A DNA stretch of 64,000 bases from Parapontixanthobacter aurantiacus. Its GTDB lineage: Bacteria > Pseudomonadota > Alphaproteobacteria > Sphingomonadales > Sphingomonadaceae. The notes under the pieces are model-generated. The model ran no database searches. It worked only from the letters and a program-made list of their open reading frames with translations, and was not told where the DNA came from. The DNA is taken from positions 1-64,000 of the forward strand of contig NZ_WTYW01000005.1 of NCBI RefSeq assembly GCF_009827635.1, written 5' to 3'. Within the stretch, counting starts at the first letter, position 1, and each line of letters starts with the position of its first letter. The translations under genes and the position numbers were made by a program. Shown one piece after another: positions 43,929-53,015 of the stretch.

Positions 43929-44957
43929 ATGAGCCTCATACACCCGGTTATCCTGTGCGGTGGCGGCGGCACGCGTCTTTGGCCACGAAGCCGGATCGCC
44001 GCACCCAAGCCTTTCCTTCCCCTCGTCGGAGAGCGTACGCTGTTCCAGCAATCGCTCGAGCGGACTCGCGACCCTTCGCTGTTCGCACCGCCCATCGTCG
44101 TTGCGGGCGAGGCGCACCAGCAATTTGTGATGGAGCAAGCGGGCGAGGAAGCGCGTCTCATCGTCGAACCGGCGGCGCGCAACACCGCCCCGGCTATCGC
44201 GCTGGCCGCTGCACGACTGGAGCCCGAGGACATCATGCTCGTCTGCCCGTCCGACCATCACATCGGCGATGGTGCGGCCTTCAGGGCGGGCGTGGCAAAG
44301 GCGCGCGATCTGGCGGCAGAAGGGTGGCTCGTCGCGTTCGGCGTCGCGCCGACCCGGCCCGAGACGGGCTATGGCTACATCAAGACCGGAGAGCCGCTCG
44401 GCGAAGGACACCGCATCGAACGCTTCGTCGAAAAGCCCGATGCCGAGCGAGCCGAAACCTTCCTGGCGGAGGGCGGCTACATCTGGAACGGGGGCATCTT
44501 CGCATTCGCTGCCGGTCGCTATCTCGAGGAATTGCAGCGGACCCGGCCCGAGATGGCGTCAGCGGCCCTGCGCGCGGTCGAGGAGGGGCGCAGCGAGGGG
44601 CGCGTTTTCTACCCCGCAGGAGAGCCATTCGCGCAAATCACCGGGGAATCGGTCGATTATGCGGTCATGGAGCATACGGATCGAGCGGCCACCGTCTCGG
44701 CGGACATGGGGTGGTCGGACATCGGCAACTGGGACGCGCTTGCCGAAGCGCGGGACAGCGATGGGGACGGCAACCACGCACGCGGTCAGGCCGACCTCGT
44801 CGATTGTCGCAACGTCATGGTCGAAAGCGATGGGCCACGCGTATCCATCGTGGGTGCGTGCGACCTCATCGTGGTCGTGGACAAGGGCGAGGTGCTGGTC
44901 ACGACCCGCGAAGGGGCGCAGAAGGTCGGGAAACTTCCCGGTGCCGCCGACCAGTAA
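43929..44957 (+). CDS. manC: Mannose-1-phosphate guanylyltransferase
   Basis: This enzyme makes GDP-mannose from mannose-1-phosphate and GTP, for polysaccharides and glycolipids. It has 342 residues. The nucleotide loop ILCGGGGTRLWPRSR is at about 8-22. PAARNTAPAIALAA, LVCPSDHHIGD, GYGYIKTG and the FVEKPD signature near 162 are present. There is no C-terminal phosphomannose isomerase domain, so it is the single-function form. The ribosome site GGAAGTG stands before ATG 43929; an upstream TTG frame start is less likely. It ends tail to tail with the photoreceptor gene. Confidence 0.92.
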   Translation: MSLIHPVILCGGGGTRLWPRSRIAAPKPFLPLVGERTLFQQSLERTRDPSLFAPPIVVAGEAHQQFVMEQAGEEARLIVEPAARNTAPAIALAAARLEPEDIMLVCPSDHHIGDGAAFRAGVAKARDLAAEGWLVAFGVAPTRPETGYGYIKTGEPLGEGHRIERFVEKPDAERAETFLAEGGYIWNGGIFAFAAGRYLEELQRTRPEMASAALRAVEEGRSEGRVFYPAGEPFAQITGESVDYAVMEHTDRAATVSADMGWSDIGNWDALAEARDSDGDGNHARGQADLVDCRNVMVESDGPRVSIVGACDLIVVVDKGEVLVTTREGAQKVGKLPGAADQ

Positions 44958-44975
44958 AGCCGGCAGCCGCCGAAA

Positions 44976-47525
44976 TCAGTAGCTGCTCCACTCTTCGAGA
45001 AGCTGGGTAACTTCCTGCTTGCCGTAAGGCTTCGTCAGGAGTTTCTTCGCGCCGAGTTCCTTCAGCTTCTCGTCGAGATCGCCATAGCCCGTCGCGAGCA
45101 CGAACGGCACGCCTTTTTCTCGCAAGGCCTTGGCGACCGGTTCGCTCGACGTGCTGCCGAGATTGAAGTCGAGGATCGCGAACTGGAACTCGTGATCCTT
45201 CAGCATACCGAGCGCCTGCGTCACCGTGCTGGCGACTTCGACGCGGGCGACGCCCGCTTCTTCCAGGCAATCCTGCACGTCGAGCGCGATCAGCATGCTG
45301 TCTTCGACGAGCAGCACGCTGTCGGGTATTTCGCTCGCGCCGGTTTCGGTGCGCGGTTCCCGTTCGCTGCGCGGAAGGGTTTCCTCGACCTCTTCATCCG
45401 TTACGGTGACATGCGCCGCAGGTATGACGAAGGTCGCTTCGAGACCGTCCTTCTTATATGCCACTTCGCTCTCTCCCCCCAGTTCGAACGGGATCGACTT
45501 TTCGATGATCGTCGAACCGAAACCGCGGCGCTTGGGCTTGGTAACTTCGGGCCCGTCTTCCTCGCGCCAGTCGATCTGCAGATCGCCATTATCCCTGATC
45601 GACAGATTGACTAGCAGCTTACCACGACTGTCGCAAAGCGAACCATATTTCGCGGCATTGGTAATCATCTCGTGCATCACGAGGGCAAGGACCGTGAACG
45701 CCTCGGGCGCAATCATGACGCGCGGTCCGCAAATCTTCACCCGGTCGGTCTTGCCCGCGAGATAGGCTTCCGCCTCGGAAGCGAGCAGATCGCGAAAGGC
45801 CGCCGCGGTCCAGTTCTGGCGCGTGATATTGTCATGCGCGTTGGAGAGGGCACCGATGCGTCCGGCAATCAGGTCCGAAAATTCGTCGATCGTCTCCGCC
45901 TGACTGCGCGACTGGCTGACGAGGCTGCGAATAAGGTTGAGGATGTTGCGCACGCGGTGGTTCAGTTCCGCGATCAGCAATTCCTGCTGCGCCTGCGACC
46001 GGGCGCGTTCCTGCACGGCTTCGTCGGTCACGCGCAGGATCACTTCGAGCAGGCTGGTGCGGATCGCCACGGCTGCGTCGCGCTCCCGCCTTGTCCATGG
46101 GGCGCTGCGACCGCGGACGGTGTCCTGCCATGCGGCGAAACTCTTGCGCGGGGTCAGCCGGTCGCCCGTTTCCTTCGCCTTGCTCGGATCGCCGGCCCAC
46201 GACACGATCCGCACGAGTTCGCGGCGCCACAAGATGACGTAGTCGCGCGGGCTTCGCGAGATCGGAATGATGATTGCGCCTACCACCCGGTCGGCAAATT
46301 GCTGCGCTTCCGGGATCAGCTGTTCGAGCGATTCCGTGGCAGTGATCGTGCTCGTCTCGAGCGTGTTGAGGATCGGCTGGATCTGTCCGAATTCTTCCTT
46401 GTCGGGCGCCATCCCATAGGTCCGGTAGACGCCGTCGAGCCACACGCTGACGCCGTCGAAATCGATCACCCGTTCGAGCATCGGAGCAATCTCGTCGAGA
46501 CTTTCCGCAATCGAGGTGCCGGCGGCGAAGCCGCGCATCAGCTGGTCGTGCAGCTTGAAGGAATCGATCTCGTTTGCCGCGCGCTGCGCGTTGAGGGCGC
46601 GCTCGATATTGATCGAAATGATGGCCGAGACGAGTTCCGCTGCCGTCCGCTCGGAATAGGACAGCTTCGCAGGCTCGTAATGATGGCAGGCGACGAGGCC
46701 CCACAGCTTGCCCTCGACCACGATCGAAATCGACAGCGAGGCCATGACGCCCATATTGCGCAGATATTCGAGATGGACGAGCGAGACCGAGCGCAGGATG
46801 GACAGCGACAGGTCGAGCGGTTCGCCGCTCGTCGTGATGCCGGGCACGATCGGCACGCCCTCGTCGCGCACATCGGCGATGATGCGAAAGCGGTTCTTCA
46901 GGTAAAGCTCGCGCGCCTGTTCGGGAATGTCTGTCTTGGGATAGCGCAGACCGAAATAGCTTTCGACTTCGGCCTTGTGATCCTCTGCGATGACTTCGCC
47001 CGTGCCGTCCTCATGGAACTTGTAGACCATCACGCGGTCGAAGCCGATCAGCTTGCGGACCTCTGCCACGGTGATGTTGCACAGCTCGACAATGTCCTGC
47101 TCGTTCGGGAGCCTGGTGATCAGCGGACCGAGCGCCGCAATCCGGCTGTTGTGATCGGTGCCGTCGTGCGGCTCGAACTCGATGACGAGCGTCTTGCCCG
47201 TGCTGTGCAGCGCGACGTCGAACGTCGTGTCGGCAGCGGTCAGCCTCATGCCGAAGCAACGCTCGACCTGCTCGTTCTCGAAACAGTCGCGCGAGACCCG
47301 GCGCAATTCCTTCATCGCGGCGCCGTCGAAGAATTCGTCGAGCCGATGCCCGCGCGGGTTGCCGATGTCCTTGCCAAGTATTTCGGACAGGTTTTCCGAA
47401 TATTGCGTCACGATCCAGTCGCTGTTGACCGCGACGAGCGCGCCGAAGGACTGCACCTGCCCGAGCTGATGGATTGGCTCGCGGTCGCAATCGGTTATGT
47501 CGGTAACGGTCTTCGCGAGCGTCAT
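44976..47525 (-). CDS. bphP: Bacteriophytochrome HWE-family hybrid histidine kinase with response-regulator domain
   Basis: An 849-residue red/far-red photoreceptor. PAS begins with the biliverdin-binding Cys13 (DCDREPIHQLG). The GAF domain has YPKTDIPEQAR near 195-205, and conserved His near 251 and 281. The PHY tongue motif PRKSF lies near 459-463. An HWE-type kinase has ELNHRVRNILN near 520-530 (phospho-His about 523) and WREEDGP. A C-terminal receiver has VEDSMLIALDV, phospho-Asp in LDFNLG (about 786) and Lys in LTKPYG. It follows the heme-oxygenase gene by ATGA overlap. Output is probably phosphotransfer to the attached receiver; the downstream target is unknown. Confidence 0.93.
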   Translation of the reverse strand: MTLAKTVTDITDCDREPIHQLGQVQSFGALVAVNSDWIVTQYSENLSEILGKDIGNPRGHRLDEFFDGAAMKELRRVSRDCFENEQVERCFGMRLTAADTTFDVALHSTGKTLVIEFEPHDGTDHNSRIAALGPLITRLPNEQDIVELCNITVAEVRKLIGFDRVMVYKFHEDGTGEVIAEDHKAEVESYFGLRYPKTDIPEQARELYLKNRFRIIADVRDEGVPIVPGITTSGEPLDLSLSILRSVSLVHLEYLRNMGVMASLSISIVVEGKLWGLVACHHYEPAKLSYSERTAAELVSAIISINIERALNAQRAANEIDSFKLHDQLMRGFAAGTSIAESLDEIAPMLERVIDFDGVSVWLDGVYRTYGMAPDKEEFGQIQPILNTLETSTITATESLEQLIPEAQQFADRVVGAIIIPISRSPRDYVILWRRELVRIVSWAGDPSKAKETGDRLTPRKSFAAWQDTVRGRSAPWTRRERDAAVAIRTSLLEVILRVTDEAVQERARSQAQQELLIAELNHRVRNILNLIRSLVSQSRSQAETIDEFSDLIAGRIGALSNAHDNITRQNWTAAAFRDLLASEAEAYLAGKTDRVKICGPRVMIAPEAFTVLALVMHEMITNAAKYGSLCDSRGKLLVNLSIRDNGDLQIDWREEDGPEVTKPKRRGFGSTIIEKSIPFELGGESEVAYKKDGLEATFVIPAAHVTVTDEEVEETLPRSEREPRTETGASEIPDSVLLVEDSMLIALDVQDCLEEAGVARVEVASTVTQALGMLKDHEFQFAILDFNLGSTSSEPVAKALREKGVPFVLATGYGDLDEKLKELGAKKLLTKPYGKQEVTQLLEEWSSY

Positions 47526-48118
47526 GCGGCCACCATGGCGAGTTCGCCATCGGCAATGTGCAGGAACAGCGAGAAAGCGGCGGTCGCCCCCTCGATCGCA
47601 TTTCTCTCGGTCTCCTGCGACCGAGGGCGTTCGAGATGCGGGCGAAGCACGTTCCAGTAATCCTTCATCGAGTTATCGGCCAGAAAAGCGTGCGGCTGTG
47701 TACTCACGGGCATTGCTCGTTTCAAGCGCAACAGCATCATCTGGTTGCCGAGCGCGGAGCCTGCCAGCACCCACGCCACGCCGAGCGCCGCATCGTCCGG
47801 CCGGTCGGCCCCGGGCACGTCGAACGGCTTCACCCGCGTCGAATGAAGCCGGGGGGAGGCCCCGGTAATCATGATGTCGCGCTCGATGATGCCCGATTGC
47901 CGCGGCGGCAGCCCGATGCCGTCGAGTTCACGTACGGCCAGCCACAATTCGATGGGGCGGCGCGCGGCCAGCTGCACGCGCAGGAACCGGGCATACTGAA
48001 CGGGATTGGTCAGATCGAGATTGCCGAGCTGACGGTCGAGCCGGTCGTGCAAATCGGATGTCGCCCTACGAAGCTTTGCCCGCAAGGTGTCCTTATTCTT
48101 GTCCGAATGCGTTCCCAT
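47522..48118 (-). CDS. bphO: Biliverdin-producing heme oxygenase
   Basis: A 198-residue heme oxygenase that cleaves heme to biliverdin, CO and iron. The N-terminal LRAKLRRATSDLHDRLDR holds the proximal His (about 24). The distal helix region is VAWVLAGSALGNQMMLLRL (Gly-rich kink). It overlaps bphP by four bases, so enzyme and phytochrome are made together, the standard bphO-bphP layout. Start ATG 48118. Its heme would come from the general pool, including hemH in this window. Confidence 0.92.
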   Translation of the reverse strand: MGTHSDKNKDTLRAKLRRATSDLHDRLDRQLGNLDLTNPVQYARFLRVQLAARRPIELWLAVRELDGIGLPPRQSGIIERDIMITGASPRLHSTRVKPFDVPGADRPDDAALGVAWVLAGSALGNQMMLLRLKRAMPVSTQPHAFLADNSMKDYWNVLRPHLERPRSQETERNAIEGATAAFSLFLHIADGELAMVAA

Positions 48119-48320
48119 TACTCTTTCGTGCCCGCCCTCACGTAAAATCAGGCTTTCGCACGAACCTCTCTCCCGTTATTGCCTTAATGCGATCGGGAGC
48201 GTGCGAAAATTCAATCGTCATACTACGTGCCAGAACCGGTTTCGTTCCGGTCCGGCATCCGGTTTCCCGTGTATCCTTAGTGAGTTAATTTCGCATTGTG
48301 ACGAAGGACAGGCCCGGTTC

Positions 48321-48761
48321 ATGATTGCCCAGACCATCCAGCTTGCGCTCGCGCCAGTTTTCGTCCTCGTGGCGATCGGCAACATCATGAACCTGCTGTC
48401 CAGCAGGCTCGGGCGGGTGGTCGATCGCTCGCGCCAGTTGCAGGAGCGGCACCGCGAAACCAGCGGCGCGGAGCACGACATCGTCGTGCGCGAAATCCGC
48501 ATCATCGACCGCCGCATCGAACTGATCGGCCATGCGATCCTCCGGATGGTGCTGAGTGGCCTCAGCATCGGCGTGACCGTGGTCCTGCTGTTCGTTGAGG
48601 AATTCGCCAATCTCGCCCTCCAACCGGTGGTGGCGACGTTCTTCATCCTCGCCGTCGCCCTCTTGATGTGGGCGCTCGTCCTGTTCCTGCGCGAGACGCG
48701 GGCGGCTTCCGAGGCGCTGCGCATCCCGAAGGACTTTCTGGAACTCGACCGCGACCTCTAG
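48321..48761 (+). CDS. DUF2721 membrane protein
   Basis: A 146-residue inner-membrane protein with three hydrophobic segments: IQLALAPVFVLVAIGNIMNLL (near 6-26), LRMVLSGLSIGVTVVLLFVEEF (near 74-95) and VATFFILAVALLMWALVLFL (near 103-122). NLLSSRLGRVVDRSRQLQ after helix 1 is the DUF2721 signature. ATG 48321 is chosen because the family starts at the first helix; the frame reaches 48087. It is divergent from bphO and 202 bases away. Function unknown. Confidence 0.8.
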   Translation: MIAQTIQLALAPVFVLVAIGNIMNLLSSRLGRVVDRSRQLQERHRETSGAEHDIVVREIRIIDRRIELIGHAILRMVLSGLSIGVTVVLLFVEEFANLALQPVVATFFILAVALLMWALVLFLRETRAASEALRIPKDFLELDRDL

Positions 48762-48791
48762 CAGCCTGCTGAAAGGCGGGACCGCGTCAGG

Positions 48792-49088
48792 TCACGTCAG
48801 CAGCTTCACGCCCTTGTCGCGGATCGCGCCGGCCACGATCGGCTCGAAGAAAGAGAGGGCAGGGGGCAGGGTCACGACGAACACGACCTGCTGATCCTCG
48901 ACCAGAACGCTCCCATCGACCGACTGGCCCAGAGCCGCGACCGACATCGCCATCTCGTCCTCGCTGCGCCAGTTCGTCGTCACGTGCGCCATGCCGCCGG
49001 GAATGTGATCGGCGATCTCGCCGCTGCGTTCGCGGAGGCGCCGCCGCACTTCCGCCTTGTCAAGATTGTGGGGAATGGCGACGCGCAT
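48792..49088 (-). CDS. Polyhydroxyalkanoic acid system (granule-associated-like) small protein
   Basis: A 98-residue protein starting VAIPHNLDKAEVRRRLRERSGEI and containing GMAHVTTNW and LPPALSFFEPIVAGAI. This is the PHA_gran_rgn pattern as I remember it. It overlaps the upstream membrane-protein gene by one base (TGATG). In some bacteria such proteins are linked to polyester granules, but this operon gives no other hint of that. No PHA synthase is in the window. Confidence 0.7.
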   Translation of the reverse strand: MRVAIPHNLDKAEVRRRLRERSGEIADHIPGGMAHVTTNWRSEDEMAMSVAALGQSVDGSVLVEDQQVVFVVTLPPALSFFEPIVAGAIRDKGVKLLT

Positions 49089-49864
49089 CAGGCTTCCTCT
49101 CCCTCGCGCTGCGCGCGCCCGTCGGTGAGGGCGGCATCCTGCCCCTTGCCGTATTTGTAATCGATATAGCGGTGCTTGATGGCAAGGTCGTCCATCGCGC
49201 CGGTCGATAGCTGCCGGTTGATGCCGTCGAGTTCGCGAGAGATGTTGGTGAGGCTCTGCGTCAATTGCTCGTTCGGGGTCGAACCGGCGCTCGCATCGGA
49301 CCGCATGTGCTGCGGGATGCGGCGATAGCTCTCGACCGTTTCGGGCAGGATTTCGCCGACCAGCTTGCGGATGTCGCGGGTCGCGGGATGGTTGGGGTCC
49401 GCGGTCTCCAGCTGGATGCCGAGCGTATCGAGCTGCACGCCCATGTCGTCGAGCAGCGCGGCAGCGGGCGCGGGTAGCGCGGCGCGCTGATGCTCCAGCC
49501 ACAATTCGGTGCGCGCCACCATCGTCTTCGCATCGCCCTTCGTCAGGTCGGCGCGGGCAGGCACCTTCATCTTCGGAAAGATGCTAAAGGCGATGATCGC
49601 CGCGATGATCGCGAGGAAGGTCAGCATCACGCCGACAAAGCCGATTCCGCCGATGATCATTCCGGCAGCGATCGCCGCGACGAGGATCGCCCCGATCGCC
49701 ATCGCGACGCGAATGACCTTGCGCAGATAATGCTGCGTCTTCAGTTGCGAGGAGCCCTTGCCGATCGAACCCGTCGCACGATGCCGCCCGCCAGCGCGAT
49801 TATCGTCGCGAACGCGGCGGCCTTCCTCGATGATCCGGTCGCTATGAGTCGTCAGATCGCCCAT
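49088..49864 (-). CDS. Membrane protein in the TelA operon, possibly XpaC-like
   Basis: A 258-residue protein with two adjacent membrane helices near 50-95 (VIRVAMAIGAILVAAIAAGMI and IGFVGVMLTFLAIIAAIIAFSI). A soluble helical region follows (WLEHQRAALPAPAAALLDDM). The gene context (after telA, one-base TGATG overlaps on both sides) resembles the XpaC-TelA pairs of other bacteria, but I cannot confirm the XpaC domain by sequence. Function is not assigned; a role in envelope stress or anion resistance is only inferred from telA. Confidence 0.6.
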   Translation of the reverse strand: MGDLTTHSDRIIEEGRRVRDDNRAGGRHRATGSIGKGSSQLKTQHYLRKVIRVAMAIGAILVAAIAAGMIIGGIGFVGVMLTFLAIIAAIIAFSIFPKMKVPARADLTKGDAKTMVARTELWLEHQRAALPAPAAALLDDMGVQLDTLGIQLETADPNHPATRDIRKLVGEILPETVESYRRIPQHMRSDASAGSTPNEQLTQSLTNISRELDGINRQLSTGAMDDLAIKHRYIDYKYGKGQDAALTDGRAQREGEEA

Positions 49865-51087
49865 CAGCTATCGAGTTCCAGAAGCGAGGGTTCCTCCTTC
49901 GCCAGCTTGCCCTGTGCCTGCGCCTGCCCCTCGGCGCGCGCGATATAGCCCTTGGACTTCTCGACCTCGTCGGTAAGCACGGTGACGGTCTGCTTCATGC
50001 TGTCGAGCGCGCGCAGCTTGAACTCGTCCACCTCGTCCATCGTGTCGTAGATGTTCTGGAAGGCGCGTTGCAGCGTTTCCAGCGGGATTGTGCTGGCCGC
50101 CGCCTGCTCGTGGATCTTGCCGGTCTGCTCGCGCAGCATCTTGCCGGTGGAATCGATGATGCCTGCCGTCGTGTCGTTGAGGGCGGTGATCTGGCCGAGG
50201 ACGAGGCGCTGGTTGGTCATCGCCTCGCTCACCGTGACAGCGGTGCGCAACGCACCGACCGTCGTCGTGCTGGCGCGATCGACGCCCTTCACCAGTTCGA
50301 CATTGTTCTTCTTGACGAGATCGAGCGCAAGATAGCCCTGCACGCTGACCGCCATCTGCGTCAGCAGGTCCTGCGTGCGCTGGCGGACATAGAACAGGGC
50401 GGTTTCGCGGATCGCCTTCGCCTTGGCGGGATCGGTGGAATCCAGCTCCTCCGCCTTTTCCTCGAGCCTTTCGTCGAGCGCGCGGGAGATGTGGATCATC
50501 TGTTCGAGATTGCCCATCGCCTCCCACAGCTTCTGCCGTTCGACGTCGATGGCGGCATTGTCCATCAAGAGCTCGTCCTTGCCGTCGGCCAGCTTGGTCA
50601 GGATCGCTTGGATGTGCGTCTGCGCGCTCTGATAGGATTCGAAATAGTTCTTCAGCTTGTTGCCGAAGGGAATGATGCCGAGGATCTTGCGACCCGTCGT
50701 CAGCTTGCCGCGCTTCGACGGGTCGAGATCCTCCACCGTGCGCCGCAGTTCCGACAGGTTCGCGCCGACCCCTTCGTCCTTGTCCATCGCGCGCACCGGG
50801 CGGTCGAGGAAACGGTTCGACATCTGCGAAGCCGCCGCGATTTCCTTGCGGCCCATATTGGTGAGCTGATCGACCTTCTTGCCGAATTCGGGGGAATTGG
50901 CATCTTCTGCCACCAACGCCTCGACGAAGCCCTCGACCTTGCTCTGCAACTTGGTCTTCACCTCGTCGCTGACGGGCACGAGGCCGGCCGCCTTTTCCGC
51001 CGACACGGCGGGCACGGGGTCGGGCGGGGTCAGCTCGAAATCGTCAGTCTTGGTCTTGGTCTGAGTCGTTGTCAGGTTCTCGGCCAT
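49864..51087 (-). CDS. telA: Toxic anion resistance protein TelA family
   Basis: A 406-residue cytosolic, helical coiled-coil protein of the TelA/KlaA family (tellurite-type resistance). Blocks are FVEALVAEDANSPEF, IPFGNKLKNYFESYQSAQTHI, DNAAIDVERQKLWEAM, LFYVRQRTQDLLTQMAVSVQG and EAMTNQRLVLGQITALN. ATG 51087 (MAENLTTTQ) is favoured over the upstream 51162. It is first gene of a three-gene coupled operon. The molecular role of the family is unsettled; the resistance name comes from plasmid genes. Confidence 0.85.
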   Translation of the reverse strand: MAENLTTTQTKTKTDDFELTPPDPVPAVSAEKAAGLVPVSDEVKTKLQSKVEGFVEALVAEDANSPEFGKKVDQLTNMGRKEIAAASQMSNRFLDRPVRAMDKDEGVGANLSELRRTVEDLDPSKRGKLTTGRKILGIIPFGNKLKNYFESYQSAQTHIQAILTKLADGKDELLMDNAAIDVERQKLWEAMGNLEQMIHISRALDERLEEKAEELDSTDPAKAKAIRETALFYVRQRTQDLLTQMAVSVQGYLALDLVKKNNVELVKGVDRASTTTVGALRTAVTVSEAMTNQRLVLGQITALNDTTAGIIDSTGKMLREQTGKIHEQAAASTIPLETLQRAFQNIYDTMDEVDEFKLRALDSMKQTVTVLTDEVEKSKGYIARAEGQAQAQGKLAKEEPSLLELDS

Positions 51088-51297
51088 GTCGGACAGTCGC
51101 TCCAATCTGTGACGGCGTTGAGGTTCGCCTAGTGTATTAGTGTCATACAACACACTGTTCAAGCAGTATCGGGGGCTTTGCGCCCTCTATGCAATAGCAA
51201 TCTGCGACGAATGCACGTTTGACGGCAGCGGGCGAACGGCTATCGACATAGGCCGAACCCGCGGTCCATGAGGGGCCGGGGCGAGGAGGACGACTTT

Positions 51298-52941
51298 TTG
51301 GCGAACGAGACAGCGGCGAACGGCGAGGGCGCGGCGCAACGCGGATCGCAGCGGCACGTCGGCGCGCCCGGCGACACCGCCGCCGGGAATACGCCGATCT
51401 TCGGTCCTGACAGCTTCGCCAGCGTCATGCTGTCCTGGCGTCGTTGGTGGCGTGACGCCGTCATCGGCACGGTCGATCAGGCGAGCGTCATCGAGAAGCG
51501 GCGCGAGGAAGCCTATACCTCGCCCCGTTACCTGTTCATGCTCGCCATGTCGGCGGGGATCGCGGTGCTTGGCCTTCTCCTGTCTTCGCCCGCCGTGGTC
51601 ATCGGCGCCATGCTCATCGCGCCGCTCATGGGCCCGATCATCGGCGCGGGCTTCGCGCTCGCCATTGGCGATTACAAGTGGCTGCGCGGCTCGGTAAGGG
51701 CGCTGGTCTCCGGGACAGTCCTGGCGGTCGCGCTATGCGCGCTGATCGTCTTCGTTTCGCCCTTGCAGACGGTCACGCCCGAGATCGCGGCGCGCACGCG
51801 GCCCAACCTGTTCGACCTCGGTGTTGCGGTATTCTCGGCGCTGGCCGGTGCCTATTCGATGATAAGGGGACGCGAGGGCACGATCGTCGGGGTCGCCATC
51901 GCTACCGCCCTGATGCCGCCGCTTGCCGTGGCGGGCTTCGGCCTCGCGACGACGAACTGGACCGTGTTCTCCGGCGCGCTTCTCCTGTTCGTGACCAACC
52001 TCATGACGATCGCGCTGGTCGCCACGATCATGGCGCGCATCTATGGCTTCAGCGCGGAACTGTCGGAGCGCCAGACGCGGTTCCAGACGATCCTGATCGT
52101 CACGATCTTCGTCGCGCTCGCCATCCCGCTATTCCTCTCGCTGCGCCAGATCGCCTGGGAAACCAACGCCGCGCGGCAGATCCGCAGCACGGTCCTCGAA
52201 AGTTTTGACGGAGATGCGCGCATCTCGCAACTCAGTTTCGATCTGGAGGCGGAGCCGGTGACGGTCGATGCCACCGTCCTGACGCCGCGCACGATGGCCT
52301 TGGCAGAGCGCGACGGTGAGGGGTCGCTCGCCGTCCTGCTCGGTCGTCCGGTCGATCTGCGGCTGACGCAGTTCCGCGTCGGCACCCAGGCCGAAGCCGA
52401 AGCGGCCGAGATTGCGGCAGCCGATGCGCGCGCGGAAGAGGCGGACGCGGCCCGCGCCGAAGCGATCGCCGCCAATCTGGCGCTCGTCGCCGGTGTGCCT
52501 CGTAGCGAGGTGCTGGTGGACCGGCAGAATCGCCGGGCGACGGTGCGCGCTAATCCGCTCGACGGGGCGACGCTCGCTGCCTACCGGACGCTCGAACGGC
52601 GCATCGCCGATGGCGTCGATGGCTGGCGGATCGAACTGCGCCCGCCATTGCGCGCGCTGCCTCCGATCGCGTTCGAGGCTCGCTTGCCCGAAGAGGAGGT
52701 CGACGCCGACGGCGCGGCTGGCGAGGTGCAATTCGTGCCGACGGAGGAGGGCGCGACGGCGCTCGCACTGGTCGGCTGGGCCGGGGCGCGGGTCGATGCG
52801 CCTATCGCGCTTACCGGACCCGAAAGACTGGTCGCAATCGTCGAGGATCGCTTGCGCCGGCAGGGCATCGAACTGGCGCCGAGCGAGATCGTGCCGGGCG
52901 GCCTTCGCGTCGTGCCGCGCTGGACCGCTCCCGTAGAGTAA
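51298..52941 (+). CDS. DUF389 membrane protein
   Basis: About 547 residues from a TTG at 51298, backed by a strong ribosome site (GAGGAGG, 51284-51290). An ATG at 51268 in the same frame lacks one. Residues 75-260 hold about six helices with LLSSPAVVIGAMLIAPLMGPIIG, LAGAYSMIRG and ALMPPLAVAGFGLA, the DUF389/TIGR00341 core. The long C-terminal half is cytoplasmic or periplasmic and rich in Ala/Glu. Function unknown; a transport role is likely from the fold. Confidence 0.82.
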   Translation: MANETAANGEGAAQRGSQRHVGAPGDTAAGNTPIFGPDSFASVMLSWRRWWRDAVIGTVDQASVIEKRREEAYTSPRYLFMLAMSAGIAVLGLLLSSPAVVIGAMLIAPLMGPIIGAGFALAIGDYKWLRGSVRALVSGTVLAVALCALIVFVSPLQTVTPEIAARTRPNLFDLGVAVFSALAGAYSMIRGREGTIVGVAIATALMPPLAVAGFGLATTNWTVFSGALLLFVTNLMTIALVATIMARIYGFSAELSERQTRFQTILIVTIFVALAIPLFLSLRQIAWETNAARQIRSTVLESFDGDARISQLSFDLEAEPVTVDATVLTPRTMALAERDGEGSLAVLLGRPVDLRLTQFRVGTQAEAEAAEIAAADARAEEADAARAEAIAANLALVAGVPRSEVLVDRQNRRATVRANPLDGATLAAYRTLERRIADGVDGWRIELRPPLRALPPIAFEARLPEEEVDADGAAGEVQFVPTEEGATALALVGWAGARVDAPIALTGPERLVAIVEDRLRRQGIELAPSEIVPGGLRVVPRWTAPVE

Positions 52942-52955
52942 GACGACCGTCGATC

Positions 52956-52978
52956 CGCCCTCGACATCATTGAGGGCG
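52956..52978. terminator. Possible hairpin between convergent genes
   Basis: CGCCCTC (52956-52962) pairs with GAGGGCG (52972-52978) over a nine-base loop, between the DUF389 and FAAL genes. No T-run follows, so intrinsic termination is doubtful. Confidence 0.3.
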
Positions 52979-53015
52979 CTTCAGGTGCACTTGTGGACTT
53001 TGCGCGGGAGAGGCG

